Assembly (NCBI GenBank): GCA_024635815.1 | Contig: JAGXIG010000001.1 | Span: forward strand, 1-34,027 | Origin: Salegentibacter sp. | Lineage (GTDB): Bacteria; Bacteroidota; Bacteroidia; Flavobacteriales; Flavobacteriaceae | Direction of reading: 5' to 3' | Length of the DNA stretch: 34,027 nucleotides | Shown: positions 24,266 to 31,765 of the stretch, piece by piece | Position numbering within the stretch: the first letter of the stretch is position 1 | How the letters are laid out: every line of letters starts with the position of its first letter | Program-made: the position numbers and the translations under genes | The notes under the pieces: generated by a model | Databases searched by the model: none | Told to the model about the DNA's origin: nothing | What the model saw: only the letters and a program-made list of their open reading frames with translations

Positions 24266-25342
24266 ATGTCCATTAAAAACGAATTTATCTACGGAAGAGG
24301 AGCGCAGTTGAATGTCTCTAACCGTTTTGATGCACACGAACATGAATTTAGAGATGATTTTCTCAATCATTGCGCGACTGAAGGTGATGAGGTGCAAAAC
24401 TCGAAGACTGTTTTAATAGACACTTTTCCTAAAACCATAGTAAATAAAGTCAACAGTCCAGATGTTGGGATGGGATTTTCATTAAATCCCTATCAGGGTT
24501 GTGAACACGGCTGTATTTATTGTTATGCCCGTAACTCGCACGAATACTGGGGTTATAGCGCCGGGCTTGATTTTGAACAGAAAATCCTGGTAAAAAGAAA
24601 TGCAGTTGAACTGCTGGAAAAGAAAATCAGCAGCAAAAAATGGGAAGCTACGCCTATTGTACTATCCGGAAATACCGATTGCTACCAACCTATCGAGAAA
24701 AAACTAAAAATTACCCGGCATTTGCTTCAAACCTTTTTAAAGTATAAACACCCGGTAGGAATAATTACCAAAAATGCGCTAGTACAGCGAGATATGGATA
24801 TTTTAAAAGACCTGGCGGCAGATAATTTAGTACACGTTAACCTATCGGTCACTTCCTTGGAAGAAGAAACGCGTAGGATCCTGGAGCCAAGAACGGCCAG
24901 TATTAAAAAGCGCCTGGAAACTATTGAAAAACTTTCTGCTGCAAATATTCCGGTGAGTGTGATGATGGCACCAATAATTCCCTCTATAAATTCCCACGAA
25001 ATTATGCCGCTGGTGAAGGAAGTTTCAGAAAGGGGCGCTTTGGGTGTTGGTTACACTATTGTAAGGCTAAACGGCTCTATTGGCGCAATTTTTACGGACT
25101 GGATAAAAAAAGCAATGCCAGATAGGGCCGATAAGGTTTTGCATCAAATAGAAAGCGTTCATGGCGGGAGTTTAAACGATAGTCGGTTTGGCACGAGAAT
25201 GAAAGGCGAAGGCGAATTTGCCAGCCAGGTGGCGCAACAGTTTAAAATAGCCAAAGCAAAGTATTTAGAGGGAAGGGAACTGCCTTTACTCAATTGTGAT
25301 TTGCACGAAGAGTATAAAAACGGACAAATGAAGCTTTTTTGA
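24266..25342 (+). CDS. PA0069-family radical SAM protein
   Basis: Radical SAM enzyme of the PA0069/Rv2578c group, related to spore photoproduct lyase-like proteins. The iron-sulfur motif is CEHGCIYC (C-x3-C-x2-C) within NPYQGCEHGCIYCYARN, followed by the HEYWGYSAGLDFE signature of this group. The N-terminal GRGAQLNVSNRF is also conserved in the family and supports the start at 24266. The length of 358 residues is normal. The reaction is not established; family members are suspected to act on nucleic acids. The gene has no obvious operon partner. Confidence 0.92.
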   Translation: MSIKNEFIYGRGAQLNVSNRFDAHEHEFRDDFLNHCATEGDEVQNSKTVLIDTFPKTIVNKVNSPDVGMGFSLNPYQGCEHGCIYCYARNSHEYWGYSAGLDFEQKILVKRNAVELLEKKISSKKWEATPIVLSGNTDCYQPIEKKLKITRHLLQTFLKYKHPVGIITKNALVQRDMDILKDLAADNLVHVNLSVTSLEEETRRILEPRTASIKKRLETIEKLSAANIPVSVMMAPIIPSINSHEIMPLVKEVSERGALGVGYTIVRLNGSIGAIFTDWIKKAMPDRADKVLHQIESVHGGSLNDSRFGTRMKGEGEFASQVAQQFKIAKAKYLEGRELPLLNCDLHEEYKNGQMKLF

Positions 25343-25350
25343 AAGACTGC

Positions 25351-25380
25351 CGTCGTGCTGAACTCGTTTCAGCATCTACC
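25351..25380 (+). repeat. Palindromic intergenic repeat, copy A
   Basis: A 30-base element with arms TGCTGAA (25356-25362) and TTCAGCA (25368-25374) around a 5-base loop, framed by CGTC on the left and TCTACC on the right. It aligns without gaps to the copies at 27905-27934 and 27945-27974. Such elements are common between genes in Bacteroidota. Confidence 0.75.
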
Positions 25381-25471
25381 ATGAAAAGCAATAAGTTCAA
25401 TAATTAGAGTCCTCGGATCTTAAACTTTATGATGAATTTATAAGCTTAGAGTTGAAATCATTAATATTTTC

Positions 25472-25578
25472 GGGAAAAGGAGACAAGAGAGAAGAGAAAA
25501 AGAATAGAGACTAAATCAAAATTGACAACAGAAAGCCCAGAACAGAGAACCGAAAACTGAGAACAAAAAACATACAAC
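25472..25578 (+). repeat. Purine-rich low-complexity stretch before fpg
   Basis: About 105 bases are strongly purine-biased on the plus strand and made of repeated words such as GAGAC, AAGAGA, CAGAA and GAGAAC, ending at the fpg start codon. Similar degenerate runs occur in Bacteroidota intergenic DNA. No promoter element or coding frame is convincing here. The rest of the 236-base gap holds only repeat copy A and A/T-rich sequence. Confidence 0.5.
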
Positions 25579-26364
25579 ATGCCTGAACTTCCAGAAGTCG
25601 CTTACCAGAAAAAATATGCCGATGCTACTATTTTGTATAAGAGAATCGTAAAGGTAGAAACCGGTGATAAAAAAATATACCAGTCAGCTAAAAGTGAATT
25701 TGAAGAAACGCTGAAAGGCAATCAATTTACGGGCAGCGAACGGCTGGGAAAATATTTATTCCTCAATTTAGAAAAGAATGGGGTTTTGGTAATGCATTTT
25801 GGAATGACCGGCAAACTGGAATATTATCATCACGAGGAATTACCCAAATATGCGCAACTTACGCTGACTTTTGAAGACCATTCCAGGGTTTCCTTTACCT
25901 GTCCGCGTAAATTTGGGAAGCTTTATTTAGCTGAAAGTCTGGCTGAATTTCAGAAAGAGAACGGTCTGGGAGTTGATGCGCTTGCTCTTCAAAAGGAACA
26001 GTTTTTTGAAATTTTAAAGGGTAAAACCGGCACCATAAAAGCTTTGCTGATGAATCAAAAACTCATCGCTGGAATTGGGAATTTATATGCAGACGAGGTG
26101 CTGTTTCAGGCTAAAATTCATCCCACAACCAAGGTTTATCAACTTTCAGAAAAGGAGAAAATGAAGATTTATAAAGAAATTGAAATAGTTTTGGAAGTGG
26201 TTAAAGTAGCCCGAATGGAAGGCAAGAAACTTCCAAAGAACTATTTAACTACAGTTCGTAAAAAAGGTGCCGATTGCCCCAGAAATAATGGGAGAATTGA
26301 ACAAATTAAGGTTTCCGGTAGAACTACTTATTTTTGCCCTACTTGCCAGGAAGAGAACGAATAA
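25579..26364 (+). CDS. Fpg/Nei-family DNA glycosylase with an incomplete zinc finger
   Basis: Base-excision DNA glycosylase/AP lyase of the formamidopyrimidine/endonuclease VIII family. Maturation exposes the catalytic Pro2 of MPELPEV, with Glu3 next to it. The H2TH region shows GIGNLYADEVLF (166-177). The C-terminal zinc finger has C253 and C256 in CPTC, but the first half reads CPRN (233-236), so only three of the usual four cysteines are present. The spacing still fits a zinc-finger hairpin. At 261 residues it is slightly short for the family. The substrate range (8-oxoguanine or oxidised pyrimidine) cannot be decided. It converges on the HD gene with a 2-base gap. Confidence 0.9.
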   Translation: MPELPEVAYQKKYADATILYKRIVKVETGDKKIYQSAKSEFEETLKGNQFTGSERLGKYLFLNLEKNGVLVMHFGMTGKLEYYHHEELPKYAQLTLTFEDHSRVSFTCPRKFGKLYLAESLAEFQKENGLGVDALALQKEQFFEILKGKTGTIKALLMNQKLIAGIGNLYADEVLFQAKIHPTTKVYQLSEKEKMKIYKEIEIVLEVVKVARMEGKKLPKNYLTTVRKKGADCPRNNGRIEQIKVSGRTTYFCPTCQEENE

Positions 26365-26366
26365 AA

Positions 26367-27020
26367 TTATACTTTTCCGTTCCACTCTGCATAAAATTGC
26401 TCGAGGTAAAGCTCCATAAAATCGTGGCGTTTTTGCGCAATTTCACGCCCTGTTTTGGTGTTCATTCGGTCTTTTAATAAAAGCAGTTTTTCGTAAAAAT
26501 GGTTGATCGTTGGCGCGGTAGAAGCTTTGTATTCTTCTTTGCTCATATTCATTTTGGGTTCAATGGCTGGATCGTAAAGTGCACGGTCTTTAAACCCACC
26601 GTAATTAAAAGTGCGGGCAATTCCTATTGCGCCCAGGGCATCTAACCTGTCGGCATCCTGAACAATTTCGAGTTCAATGGAATTAAATTTCTGTTGTATA
26701 TTACCACCCTTAAAAGATACGTTTTCTATTACTTTCACTACGTGATCTATAATTTCAGCGGAAACCTGTTGTTTTTCAAGAAATTCTGAAGCCACTTTTG
26801 GTCCTAAGCTTTCGTCACCATTATGAAATTTAGAATCGGCTATATCGTGAAGTAGAGCGCCCAATTCCATTATAAAAAGATCGGCATTTTCGCTTTTAGC
26901 AATAAGCTTTGCATTGTTCCAAACACGCTGAATGTGAAACCAGTCGTGTCCGCCTTCCGCATTTTTGAGTGTTTCTTTTACGAATGCTTCTGTGTTTTTT
27001 AAGATTTGGGATTTATTCAT
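26367..27020 (-). CDS. HD-domain phosphohydrolase
   Basis: Metal-dependent phosphohydrolase of the HD superfamily. The metal ligands are seen as HDWFH (25-29), the HD pair in LLHDIAD (58-59) and a later Asp in VQDADRLDALGAIG. This pattern is shared with YedJ-like nucleotide phosphohydrolases. The length of 217 residues is typical, and no membrane or regulatory domain is attached. It lies downstream of plsC on the same strand, but a strong hairpin separates the two. The substrate is unknown; a nucleotide is likely. Confidence 0.92.
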   Translation of the reverse strand: MNKSQILKNTEAFVKETLKNAEGGHDWFHIQRVWNNAKLIAKSENADLFIMELGALLHDIADSKFHNGDESLGPKVASEFLEKQQVSAEIIDHVVKVIENVSFKGGNIQQKFNSIELEIVQDADRLDALGAIGIARTFNYGGFKDRALYDPAIEPKMNMSKEEYKASTAPTINHFYEKLLLLKDRMNTKTGREIAQKRHDFMELYLEQFYAEWNGKV

Positions 27021-27031
27021 TGAGGAAAATT

Positions 27032-27064
27032 AAACCTCACAGGTTTCCAAAACCTGTGAGGTTT
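27032..27064 (-). terminator. Perfect 15-bp hairpin after plsC (terminator, repeat-like)
   Basis: AAACCTCACAGGTTT (27032-27046) and its exact reverse complement (27050-27064) enclose a 3-base loop. It lies 8 bases past the plsC stop codon, and on the minus strand the stem runs into TTTAATTTT. The word CCTCACAGGTTT recurs, as I recall, in intergenic palindromes of other Flavobacteriaceae, so it may be both a repeat and a terminator. Confidence 0.75.
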
Positions 27065-27071
27065 CGTGTTA

Positions 27072-27806
27072 TTATTTAATGTCAGCAATAATTGTTCGCT
27101 CCACTTTGGCAACCAGGCCTTCGGGATCGTCTGAAGCCACGGCAATAGGTTCGTGAACTTTCAGTTTAATATGCACACCGGGCTCCATCGGGAAATTCCC
27201 GTGTTTAAAGAGTTTCCAGGAATTGTTGATGGTAATGGGAACAATTAAAGCTTTGGGCATTTTTTTAAAAAGCATTTGCATTCCGCTTGCGGCAAACTTT
27301 TTTGGAGCACCGGTTCGGCTGCGGGTTCCTTCAGGAAAAATTACCGCAGAGCGATTTGTTTCGTTGAGGTATTTGGCGAATTTACCCATTTTAATAAGCG
27401 ATTCCCTTGGATTTTTCCGGTCTATCAAAACCGAACCTCCGTGTCGTAAATTAAAAGAAATACTCGGGATTCCTTTTCCTAATTCTTTCTTGCTTACAAA
27501 TTTCGGGTGGTGTTTGCGTAAATACCAGATTATGGGTGGGATATCGTACATGCCCTGGTGGTTGGCCACAAAAATACAGGGCTTTTCTATAGGAATATCC
27601 TGAGGGTTTTCTACAGTAAAACGTGTTCCTAAAACATTTAGACAGCGCATTAGAAAGAAATTGAAGATATCTACACTTTTTTTATGCGCCTGGTATCCGC
27701 TAAGTTTTAAGCAGAGCCATTGAATAGGATGAAAAACCAGTAGTGTAATAAAAAAGAAAAAATAAAATAAAACCGATAAGGGGTATGAAAGTATTTTTTT
27801 CATCAC
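27072..27806 (-). CDS. plsC: 1-acyl-sn-glycerol-3-phosphate acyltransferase
   Basis: Transfers an acyl chain to lysophosphatidic acid to form phosphatidic acid at the inner membrane. The catalytic HX4D motif is HQGMYD (His83 to Asp88), and the substrate-binding motif is FPEGTRS (157-163). The N-terminus has a hydrophobic anchor at about residues 8-28. The length of 244 residues is usual. It has its own terminator hairpin, and the gene upstream ends in a separate composite terminator, so it is probably transcribed alone. No confident promoter element was found. Confidence 0.94.
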   Translation of the reverse strand: MMKKILSYPLSVLFYFFFFITLLVFHPIQWLCLKLSGYQAHKKSVDIFNFFLMRCLNVLGTRFTVENPQDIPIEKPCIFVANHQGMYDIPPIIWYLRKHHPKFVSKKELGKGIPSISFNLRHGGSVLIDRKNPRESLIKMGKFAKYLNETNRSAVIFPEGTRSRTGAPKKFAASGMQMLFKKMPKALIVPITINNSWKLFKHGNFPMEPGVHIKLKVHEPIAVASDDPEGLVAKVERTIIADIK

Positions 27807-27904
27807 TTAGATTATGCGGCTAAATTAAGGTTTTAAGCCGAAAACCTACAAATACTAATCTGGGAATTAGAAATAAAAATGGCTGGTTGAAAAGATACTT
27901 TAAT

Positions 27905-27934
27905 AGTCATCCTGAATTTATTTCAGGATCTAGG
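27905..27934 (+). repeat. Palindromic intergenic repeat, copy B
   Basis: Arms ATCCTGAA (27909-27916) and TTCAGGAT (27922-27929) with a TTTAT loop. It aligns with copies A and C over 30 bases, with paired changes in the stem that keep the hairpin. Confidence 0.75.
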
Positions 27935-27944
27935 TTCAAATTAA

Positions 27945-27974
27945 CTTAGAAGCTGAAACAAGTTCAGCTTGACG
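27945..27974 (-). repeat. Palindromic intergenic repeat, copy C (inverted)
   Basis: Arms AAGCTGAA (27950-27957) and TTCAGCTT (27963-27970) with an ACAAG loop. Read on the minus strand it starts CGTCAAGCTGAA and aligns to copies A and B. It faces copy B head to head inside the composite terminator. Confidence 0.75.
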
Positions 27975-28025
27975 TAATAAGACTTTTCAACCAGCCATTT
28001 AATAATTTATACTAGCGATCGCTGC

Positions 28026-28436
28026 TTAGCAAAACTCGTTATAAGCTCCGATAAGGTTTTCAGCAATCATTTCAGCCGGACGGCCTTCAATATGGTGACG
28101 CTCTAACATGTGTACTAACTCACCATCTTTAAAAAGTGCCATAGAAGGCGAAGATGGAGGAAAAGGTACCATTAAACTACGAGCCTTTTCGGTAGCTTCT
28201 TTGTCTACACCTGCGAAAACGGTCACAAGGTTATCTGGTTTTTTTGCATTCTGTAAAGAAATTCTGGCGCCGGGTCTTGCATTGGCGGCAGCACATCCAC
28301 AAACCGAATTTACAACTACCAGGGTAGTTCCTTCCTTCTTCATTGCGTTCTCTACATCTTCTACACTGTGTAATTCTTCAAAACCAATGCTGGTAAGGTC
28401 TTCACGCATAGGTTTTACTAAATCTGCTGGATACAT
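28026..28436 (-). CDS. BrxA/BrxB-family bacilliredoxin
   Basis: Thioredoxin-fold protein of the YphP/BrxA family (DUF1094), which removes bacillithiol from mixed disulfides in species that make that thiol. The active site is CGC (Cys46 and Cys48) in VNSVCGCAAANARPG, the family hallmark. The length of 136 residues is standard. It suggests that the organism makes bacillithiol, as many Bacteroidota do, although no bsh gene is in the window. A -7 element lies 36 bases before its start, and a composite hairpin terminator follows. Confidence 0.93.
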   Translation of the reverse strand: MYPADLVKPMREDLTSIGFEELHSVEDVENAMKKEGTTLVVVNSVCGCAAANARPGARISLQNAKKPDNLVTVFAGVDKEATEKARSLMVPFPPSSPSMALFKDGELVHMLERHHIEGRPAEMIAENLIGAYNEFC

Positions 28437-28471
28437 ATATTTGTTTTTTTGTATTAAACTTTAATAAGTTA

Positions 28472-28479
28472 CAAAGATA
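28472..28479 (-). promoter_or_regulatory. -7 promoter element of the bacilliredoxin gene
   Basis: The minus strand reads TATCTTTG, an exact TAnnTTTG match, 36 bases upstream of the start codon at 28436. A -33 element is not obvious. Confidence 0.5.
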
Positions 28480-28613
28480 CCAAATTAACTTCAGCTGCCC
28501 ATATTCCAATTAATTATGTGCGAATAGGTTAAATCGATTAAAGGCGTGAAATCCCTATAAGTCAGTAACTCGGAAATTTATAAGATTTCGACGTAAGCCT
28601 TCCGGCAATTAAA

Positions 28614-28643
28614 ACTCATTTAATGAGTAAAATAGTATCTTTG
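28614..28643 (+). promoter_or_regulatory. djlA-like promoter with adjoining palindrome
   Basis: TATCTTTG (28636-28643) is an exact -7 element 22 bases before the ATG at 28666. Just upstream, ACTCATT-T-AATGAGT (28614-28628) is a perfect palindrome with 7-base arms lying between the -33 and -7 positions, where a bound protein would block polymerase. The regulator is unknown. Confidence 0.5.
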
Positions 28644-28665
28644 CCGCTTATTTAAAATTTTCTTC

Positions 28666-29400
28666 ATGTTTAAATGGATTGCCGCTGTAATTGGCTATAT
28701 GTATTTCCGGTTTCCCGGAGCCTTGCTCGGTTTTATAATAGGATCTCTAATAGATAACTGGACCCGTGGTAGCGGCGGGGCTTTTAAGCAAATGTTCGGG
28801 CAGGAGGAACAAAAAGTTTCTCCCGGCGATTTTGAATTGAATTTGCTTTCGCTTTGTTCCCTGGTAATAAAAGCCGATGGGCAGGTATCGCAGTCTGAAA
28901 TGGATTATGTTCGTTCCTACTTTGTGCAGGCTTACGGAAAAGAAAGAGCCAATGCTACTTTTAGAACTTTTAATGACCTGATTAAAGATCGTGAAATTTC
29001 AGCTCCCCGAATTTCGCAATATTTAGCTTCCAGGACAAAATATCCTGCGCGTTTACAAATTATTCATTTTCTCTTCGGAATTGCCCAAGCCGATGGCCGT
29101 GTTAGTGAAGCCGAAGCAAGAATAATTCAGGAAATTGCCGGTTATCTTAGAATTGGCCGAATGGATTTTGAAAGCCTGAAGGCGATGTTCTTTAAATCGG
29201 CCGATAATGCTTATAAAATCCTTGAAATTGAAAAATCTGCTACTGACGCTGAGGTGAAAAAGGCCTACAGGAATATGGTGAAAAAATACCATCCCGATAA
29301 ATTAGGCCATATGGACGAGGCCTACCGAAAAGGTGCTCGAGAAAAATTCAATAAGGTGCAGGAAGCTTACGACCAAATTCAAAAAGAACGCGGACTTTAG
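28666..29400 (+). CDS. djlA: DjlA-like TerB/DnaJ-domain co-chaperone
   Basis: Membrane-associated J-domain protein. A hydrophobic N-terminal segment (about 5-29, with the GxxxG-like pattern PGALLGFIIGSL) is followed by a TerB-type helical domain (about 55-170), recognised by VIKADGQVSQSE and IAQADGRVSEAE. The C-terminal J domain (182-244) carries the HPD motif at 209-211 that stimulates DnaK ATPase. This order matches DjlA. At 244 residues it is a little shorter than the E. coli protein. The gene converges on the TonB receptor gene with a 4-base overlap. Confidence 0.9.
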   Translation: MFKWIAAVIGYMYFRFPGALLGFIIGSLIDNWTRGSGGAFKQMFGQEEQKVSPGDFELNLLSLCSLVIKADGQVSQSEMDYVRSYFVQAYGKERANATFRTFNDLIKDREISAPRISQYLASRTKYPARLQIIHFLFGIAQADGRVSEAEARIIQEIAGYLRIGRMDFESLKAMFFKSADNAYKILEIEKSATDAEVKKAYRNMVKKYHPDKLGHMDEAYRKGAREKFNKVQEAYDQIQKERGL

Positions 29401-31667
29401 AAATTATATTTAATATTCAGCATTAAATTTCTGCCGGGGCTACTCACATTAAAAGCTCGCAAAATAGACATATGGTCTACGTAGGTTTTATTTAAGGCGT
29501 TATAAACCGTCATTCCTGTTTCCAGCTGGTTGCCTCCTAAATCGAATTTCTTAGTGATTCCCAAATTCAGCAATGAATAACCCGGTGTAGTTTCTTCATT
29601 AAGTCCGGCTCGATGCTGATCGTTTATAATTCTTAGTTTCGAAAAAGCATAGAGTGATCTATCATTTAGACCGAAATAACCAATTTCCAGGTTAAAATTA
29701 TCTGGTGGTATAAAACTTAGGTTTCTATCATTTTTTAAATCTTCTGCCCTTACAATTGCTCCAGAAAGTTTTGTTTCTAATCGTTGCTGATTCAGCCAGC
29801 TGTGTTCCAACTCGAATTCAAATCCGTATAAATTGGCGTCGGTTTGCAGGTAAGACCAAACCTCCAGGTTTTCTTCTGGAAGGGTTTCATCTGTGGCAGT
29901 AAAATAAATATAATTATTCACCCGGCTACCAAATGCTGAAACAGTCCCTTCGAACCTATTCTTGCGATAGGTGTAACTAGCGTCGAATTGCAAACTTTGT
30001 TCTCTTCCAAAATTGTCGTTCCCTTTTTCAAATCTACTCGTACCGGGATGCGGGCCATTAGAGAATAATTCTGCCAGATCTGGTGCTCTAAAACCAGTAG
30101 AGAAATTTAGTTTTAATTGATTTCTCGCGTTGAATTTTTTAGTGGCCCCAATTGAACCAGTAAAGCCATTAAATGTTCGACTAAGTTTTCGGTTTTCAGG
30201 ACTTCCGGGAAGGATAAAATCATCGGCAATTAGTTCTGCGGAACTTGCATCAGCGATAACCTCCCTGTAATCATAGCGCAAAGCCCCCTGAAAATACCAG
30301 GAATCGATATCCAGACTGGCCAGGTAATATAATCCGCTTTCAAAAACATCGGCATCAGGAATTAGAAATTCCTGTGAATTTTTAATGTTTTCGGTTTTTA
30401 CCAAACTTCCCTGTGCGCCTAAACTATGTTTTATTTTTCCGTTAGGTAAACTTATTCGGGCATTGTAAAAAGTATGATTTTGTTGTAAGCCAAGGTCTAC
30501 CAGGTTAAAATCTAGCTCAATTTCTTTTCGATTATTAGAGTGATGTGAAAGGTGGATTGAAGTCTCATAATTCTCGTGCTGAGTAGTTTGGTTATAAGAA
30601 AGCAAATAATCTTTTACTTCCTGAAATGGCAATTGCATTTCCCTGTCGTTTCTTGTAGTAGCAAGGCTTTGCGAATCCTGCATTTCTTCATCTAAAATAA
30701 TTCCGAGGTTTTGATCGTTAAAGGAAAAGGATAATTTATTCTGAAAATTTTTCCGTTCAATTCCGGTGTGTACCCTAAGCGTTTTGGTATTAAAACGGCT
30801 ATTCCCAATAGTCCTGTCATTTCCGTTTTTATAGTCAGCGTGATTTTCAAAAGCGAGGTCTGTTGCTATAAAAATGCCATTTTCAAATGATTTTCCAACT
30901 GAAGCATAGGTGCGAATTCCATTGGAAACGCTGTTAAAAGTAGTTCCTATATTCCCCGATATTTTGGTTGAATTCTTATAAAATTCGTCATCCTGGGCCA
31001 GTAAAACTCCACCTAAAGCTCCAGAACCATATAAAACTGAAGCAGGCCCTTTAATCACTTCTACTTTCTTTATGCCGAGATCATTAATACCAAGGCCGTG
31101 ATCTGCGCCCCATTGATGATTTTCAAGCTTATTGCCCTGGTAAATAGTTACTACCCGGGAAAAACCAAGCCCGCGAATAAATGGTTTTACAATACCCTGG
31201 CCAAATTCAGCGCCGTAAACGCCGGGAACTTCCCGTAGATTTCCCATCATCCCATTGGGATTTCCTTTGTTTTCAATTCCCTGCATATTAATGCTGGAAA
31301 CATTATAAGGAGTGCGCCGGGTAAGCCCGGTTTGGGTGTCTACAATAAGTACCTCGTCAAGTTCTGAGGAAGATTTTTCAAGTTCAAAATTCTGAGTTTT
31401 TGTTTGTCCTTCAGTAATGGCAATATTCCCGCTAAAGTTCTTAAAACCGATAGCGCTAACTTGAATAGAATGATTTCCTGCCGGAATATTCTTCAATACA
31501 TAATTTCCTTTTTCATCAGCCGTAGTGCCCAGGTTTGAATTTTCTATATAAATATTTGCAAAGCTTACCGGACCTCCTTCAGAGGTGATTCTTCCTGAAA
31601 GTTTACCTTCCTGAGCAAAACCCGGGAATGTCGTTAATATTAAAATCGCTATCGCTAATTGTTTCAT
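29397..31667 (-). CDS. TonB-dependent outer-membrane receptor, probably for metal ion or metal complex
   Basis: Outer-membrane active transporter with a signal peptide (1-19, ending GFAQ), a carboxypeptidase-like regulatory domain (about 21-100), a plug domain (about 105-225) with EVIKGPASVLYGSGALGGV, and a 22-strand barrel ending in the aromatic C-terminus NIKYNF. The plug loop LENHQWGADHG (181-191) resembles the histidine-containing loop of ZnuD-like zinc receptors. Divergent transcription from a DtxR-type regulator and a ZIP transporter supports a metal substrate, but which one is unknown. The promoter -7 element lies 15 bases upstream and a palindromic operator is just behind it. Confidence 0.93.
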   Translation of the reverse strand: MKQLAIAILILTTFPGFAQEGKLSGRITSEGGPVSFANIYIENSNLGTTADEKGNYVLKNIPAGNHSIQVSAIGFKNFSGNIAITEGQTKTQNFELEKSSSELDEVLIVDTQTGLTRRTPYNVSSINMQGIENKGNPNGMMGNLREVPGVYGAEFGQGIVKPFIRGLGFSRVVTIYQGNKLENHQWGADHGLGINDLGIKKVEVIKGPASVLYGSGALGGVLLAQDDEFYKNSTKISGNIGTTFNSVSNGIRTYASVGKSFENGIFIATDLAFENHADYKNGNDRTIGNSRFNTKTLRVHTGIERKNFQNKLSFSFNDQNLGIILDEEMQDSQSLATTRNDREMQLPFQEVKDYLLSYNQTTQHENYETSIHLSHHSNNRKEIELDFNLVDLGLQQNHTFYNARISLPNGKIKHSLGAQGSLVKTENIKNSQEFLIPDADVFESGLYYLASLDIDSWYFQGALRYDYREVIADASSAELIADDFILPGSPENRKLSRTFNGFTGSIGATKKFNARNQLKLNFSTGFRAPDLAELFSNGPHPGTSRFEKGNDNFGREQSLQFDASYTYRKNRFEGTVSAFGSRVNNYIYFTATDETLPEENLEVWSYLQTDANLYGFEFELEHSWLNQQRLETKLSGAIVRAEDLKNDRNLSFIPPDNFNLEIGYFGLNDRSLYAFSKLRIINDQHRAGLNEETTPGYSLLNLGITKKFDLGGNQLETGMTVYNALNKTYVDHMSILRAFNVSSPGRNLMLNIKYNF

Positions 31668-31681
31668 TTGTTTATTTTTGA

Positions 31682-31689
31682 CAAAACTA
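31682..31689 (-). promoter_or_regulatory. -7 promoter element of the TonB receptor gene
   Basis: The minus strand reads TAGTTTTG, an exact TAnnTTTG match, 14 bases before the receptor start codon at 31667. The palindrome at 31699-31714 begins 10 bases upstream of it, between the -7 and -33 positions. Confidence 0.55.
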
Positions 31690-31698
31690 TAAAATATA

Positions 31699-31714
31699 TT
31701 TAGATAAGTCTAAA
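31699..31714. promoter_or_regulatory. Palindromic DtxR/MntR-type operator
   Basis: TTTAGATAAGTCTAAA has perfect 6-base arms (TTTAGA and TCTAAA) around TAAG. It resembles operators of DtxR/MntR metalloregulators, which are A/T-rich palindromes with an AGR...YCT core. It is placed to block both divergent promoters, those of the TonB receptor and of the regulator itself. Confidence 0.6.
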
Positions 31715-31738
31715 AATAGGTTTTTAAATTTAAAAATG

Positions 31739-31746
31739 TATTTTTG
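31739..31746 (+). promoter_or_regulatory. -7 promoter element of the dtxR-like gene
   Basis: TATTTTTG is an exact TAnnTTTG match 19 bases before the ATG at 31766. It lies after the in-frame ATG at 31736, so a transcript from this promoter cannot include that codon. This decides for the start at 31766. Confidence 0.6.
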
Positions 31747-31765
31747 GAAAACATTAATTAGAAGT

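Larger units (their letters stand above)
27877..28000 (-). terminator. Composite terminator: 18-bp outer stem with two repeats in its loop
   Basis: AAATGGCTGGTTGAAAAG (27877-27894) is exactly complementary to 27983-28000. It lies 25 bases after the bacilliredoxin stop codon, and on the minus strand the stem is followed by a T-rich tail. The 88-base loop contains two oppositely oriented 30-base palindromic repeats, each able to form its own hairpin. The outer stem looks like an original terminator into whose loop the repeats were inserted. Confidence 0.65.

Noticed and set aside
31736..31765. Upstream ATG giving ten extra residues on the dtxR-like protein
   Set aside because: An exact -7 promoter element (31739-31746) lies after this ATG, and the extra residues do not fit the family N-terminus.
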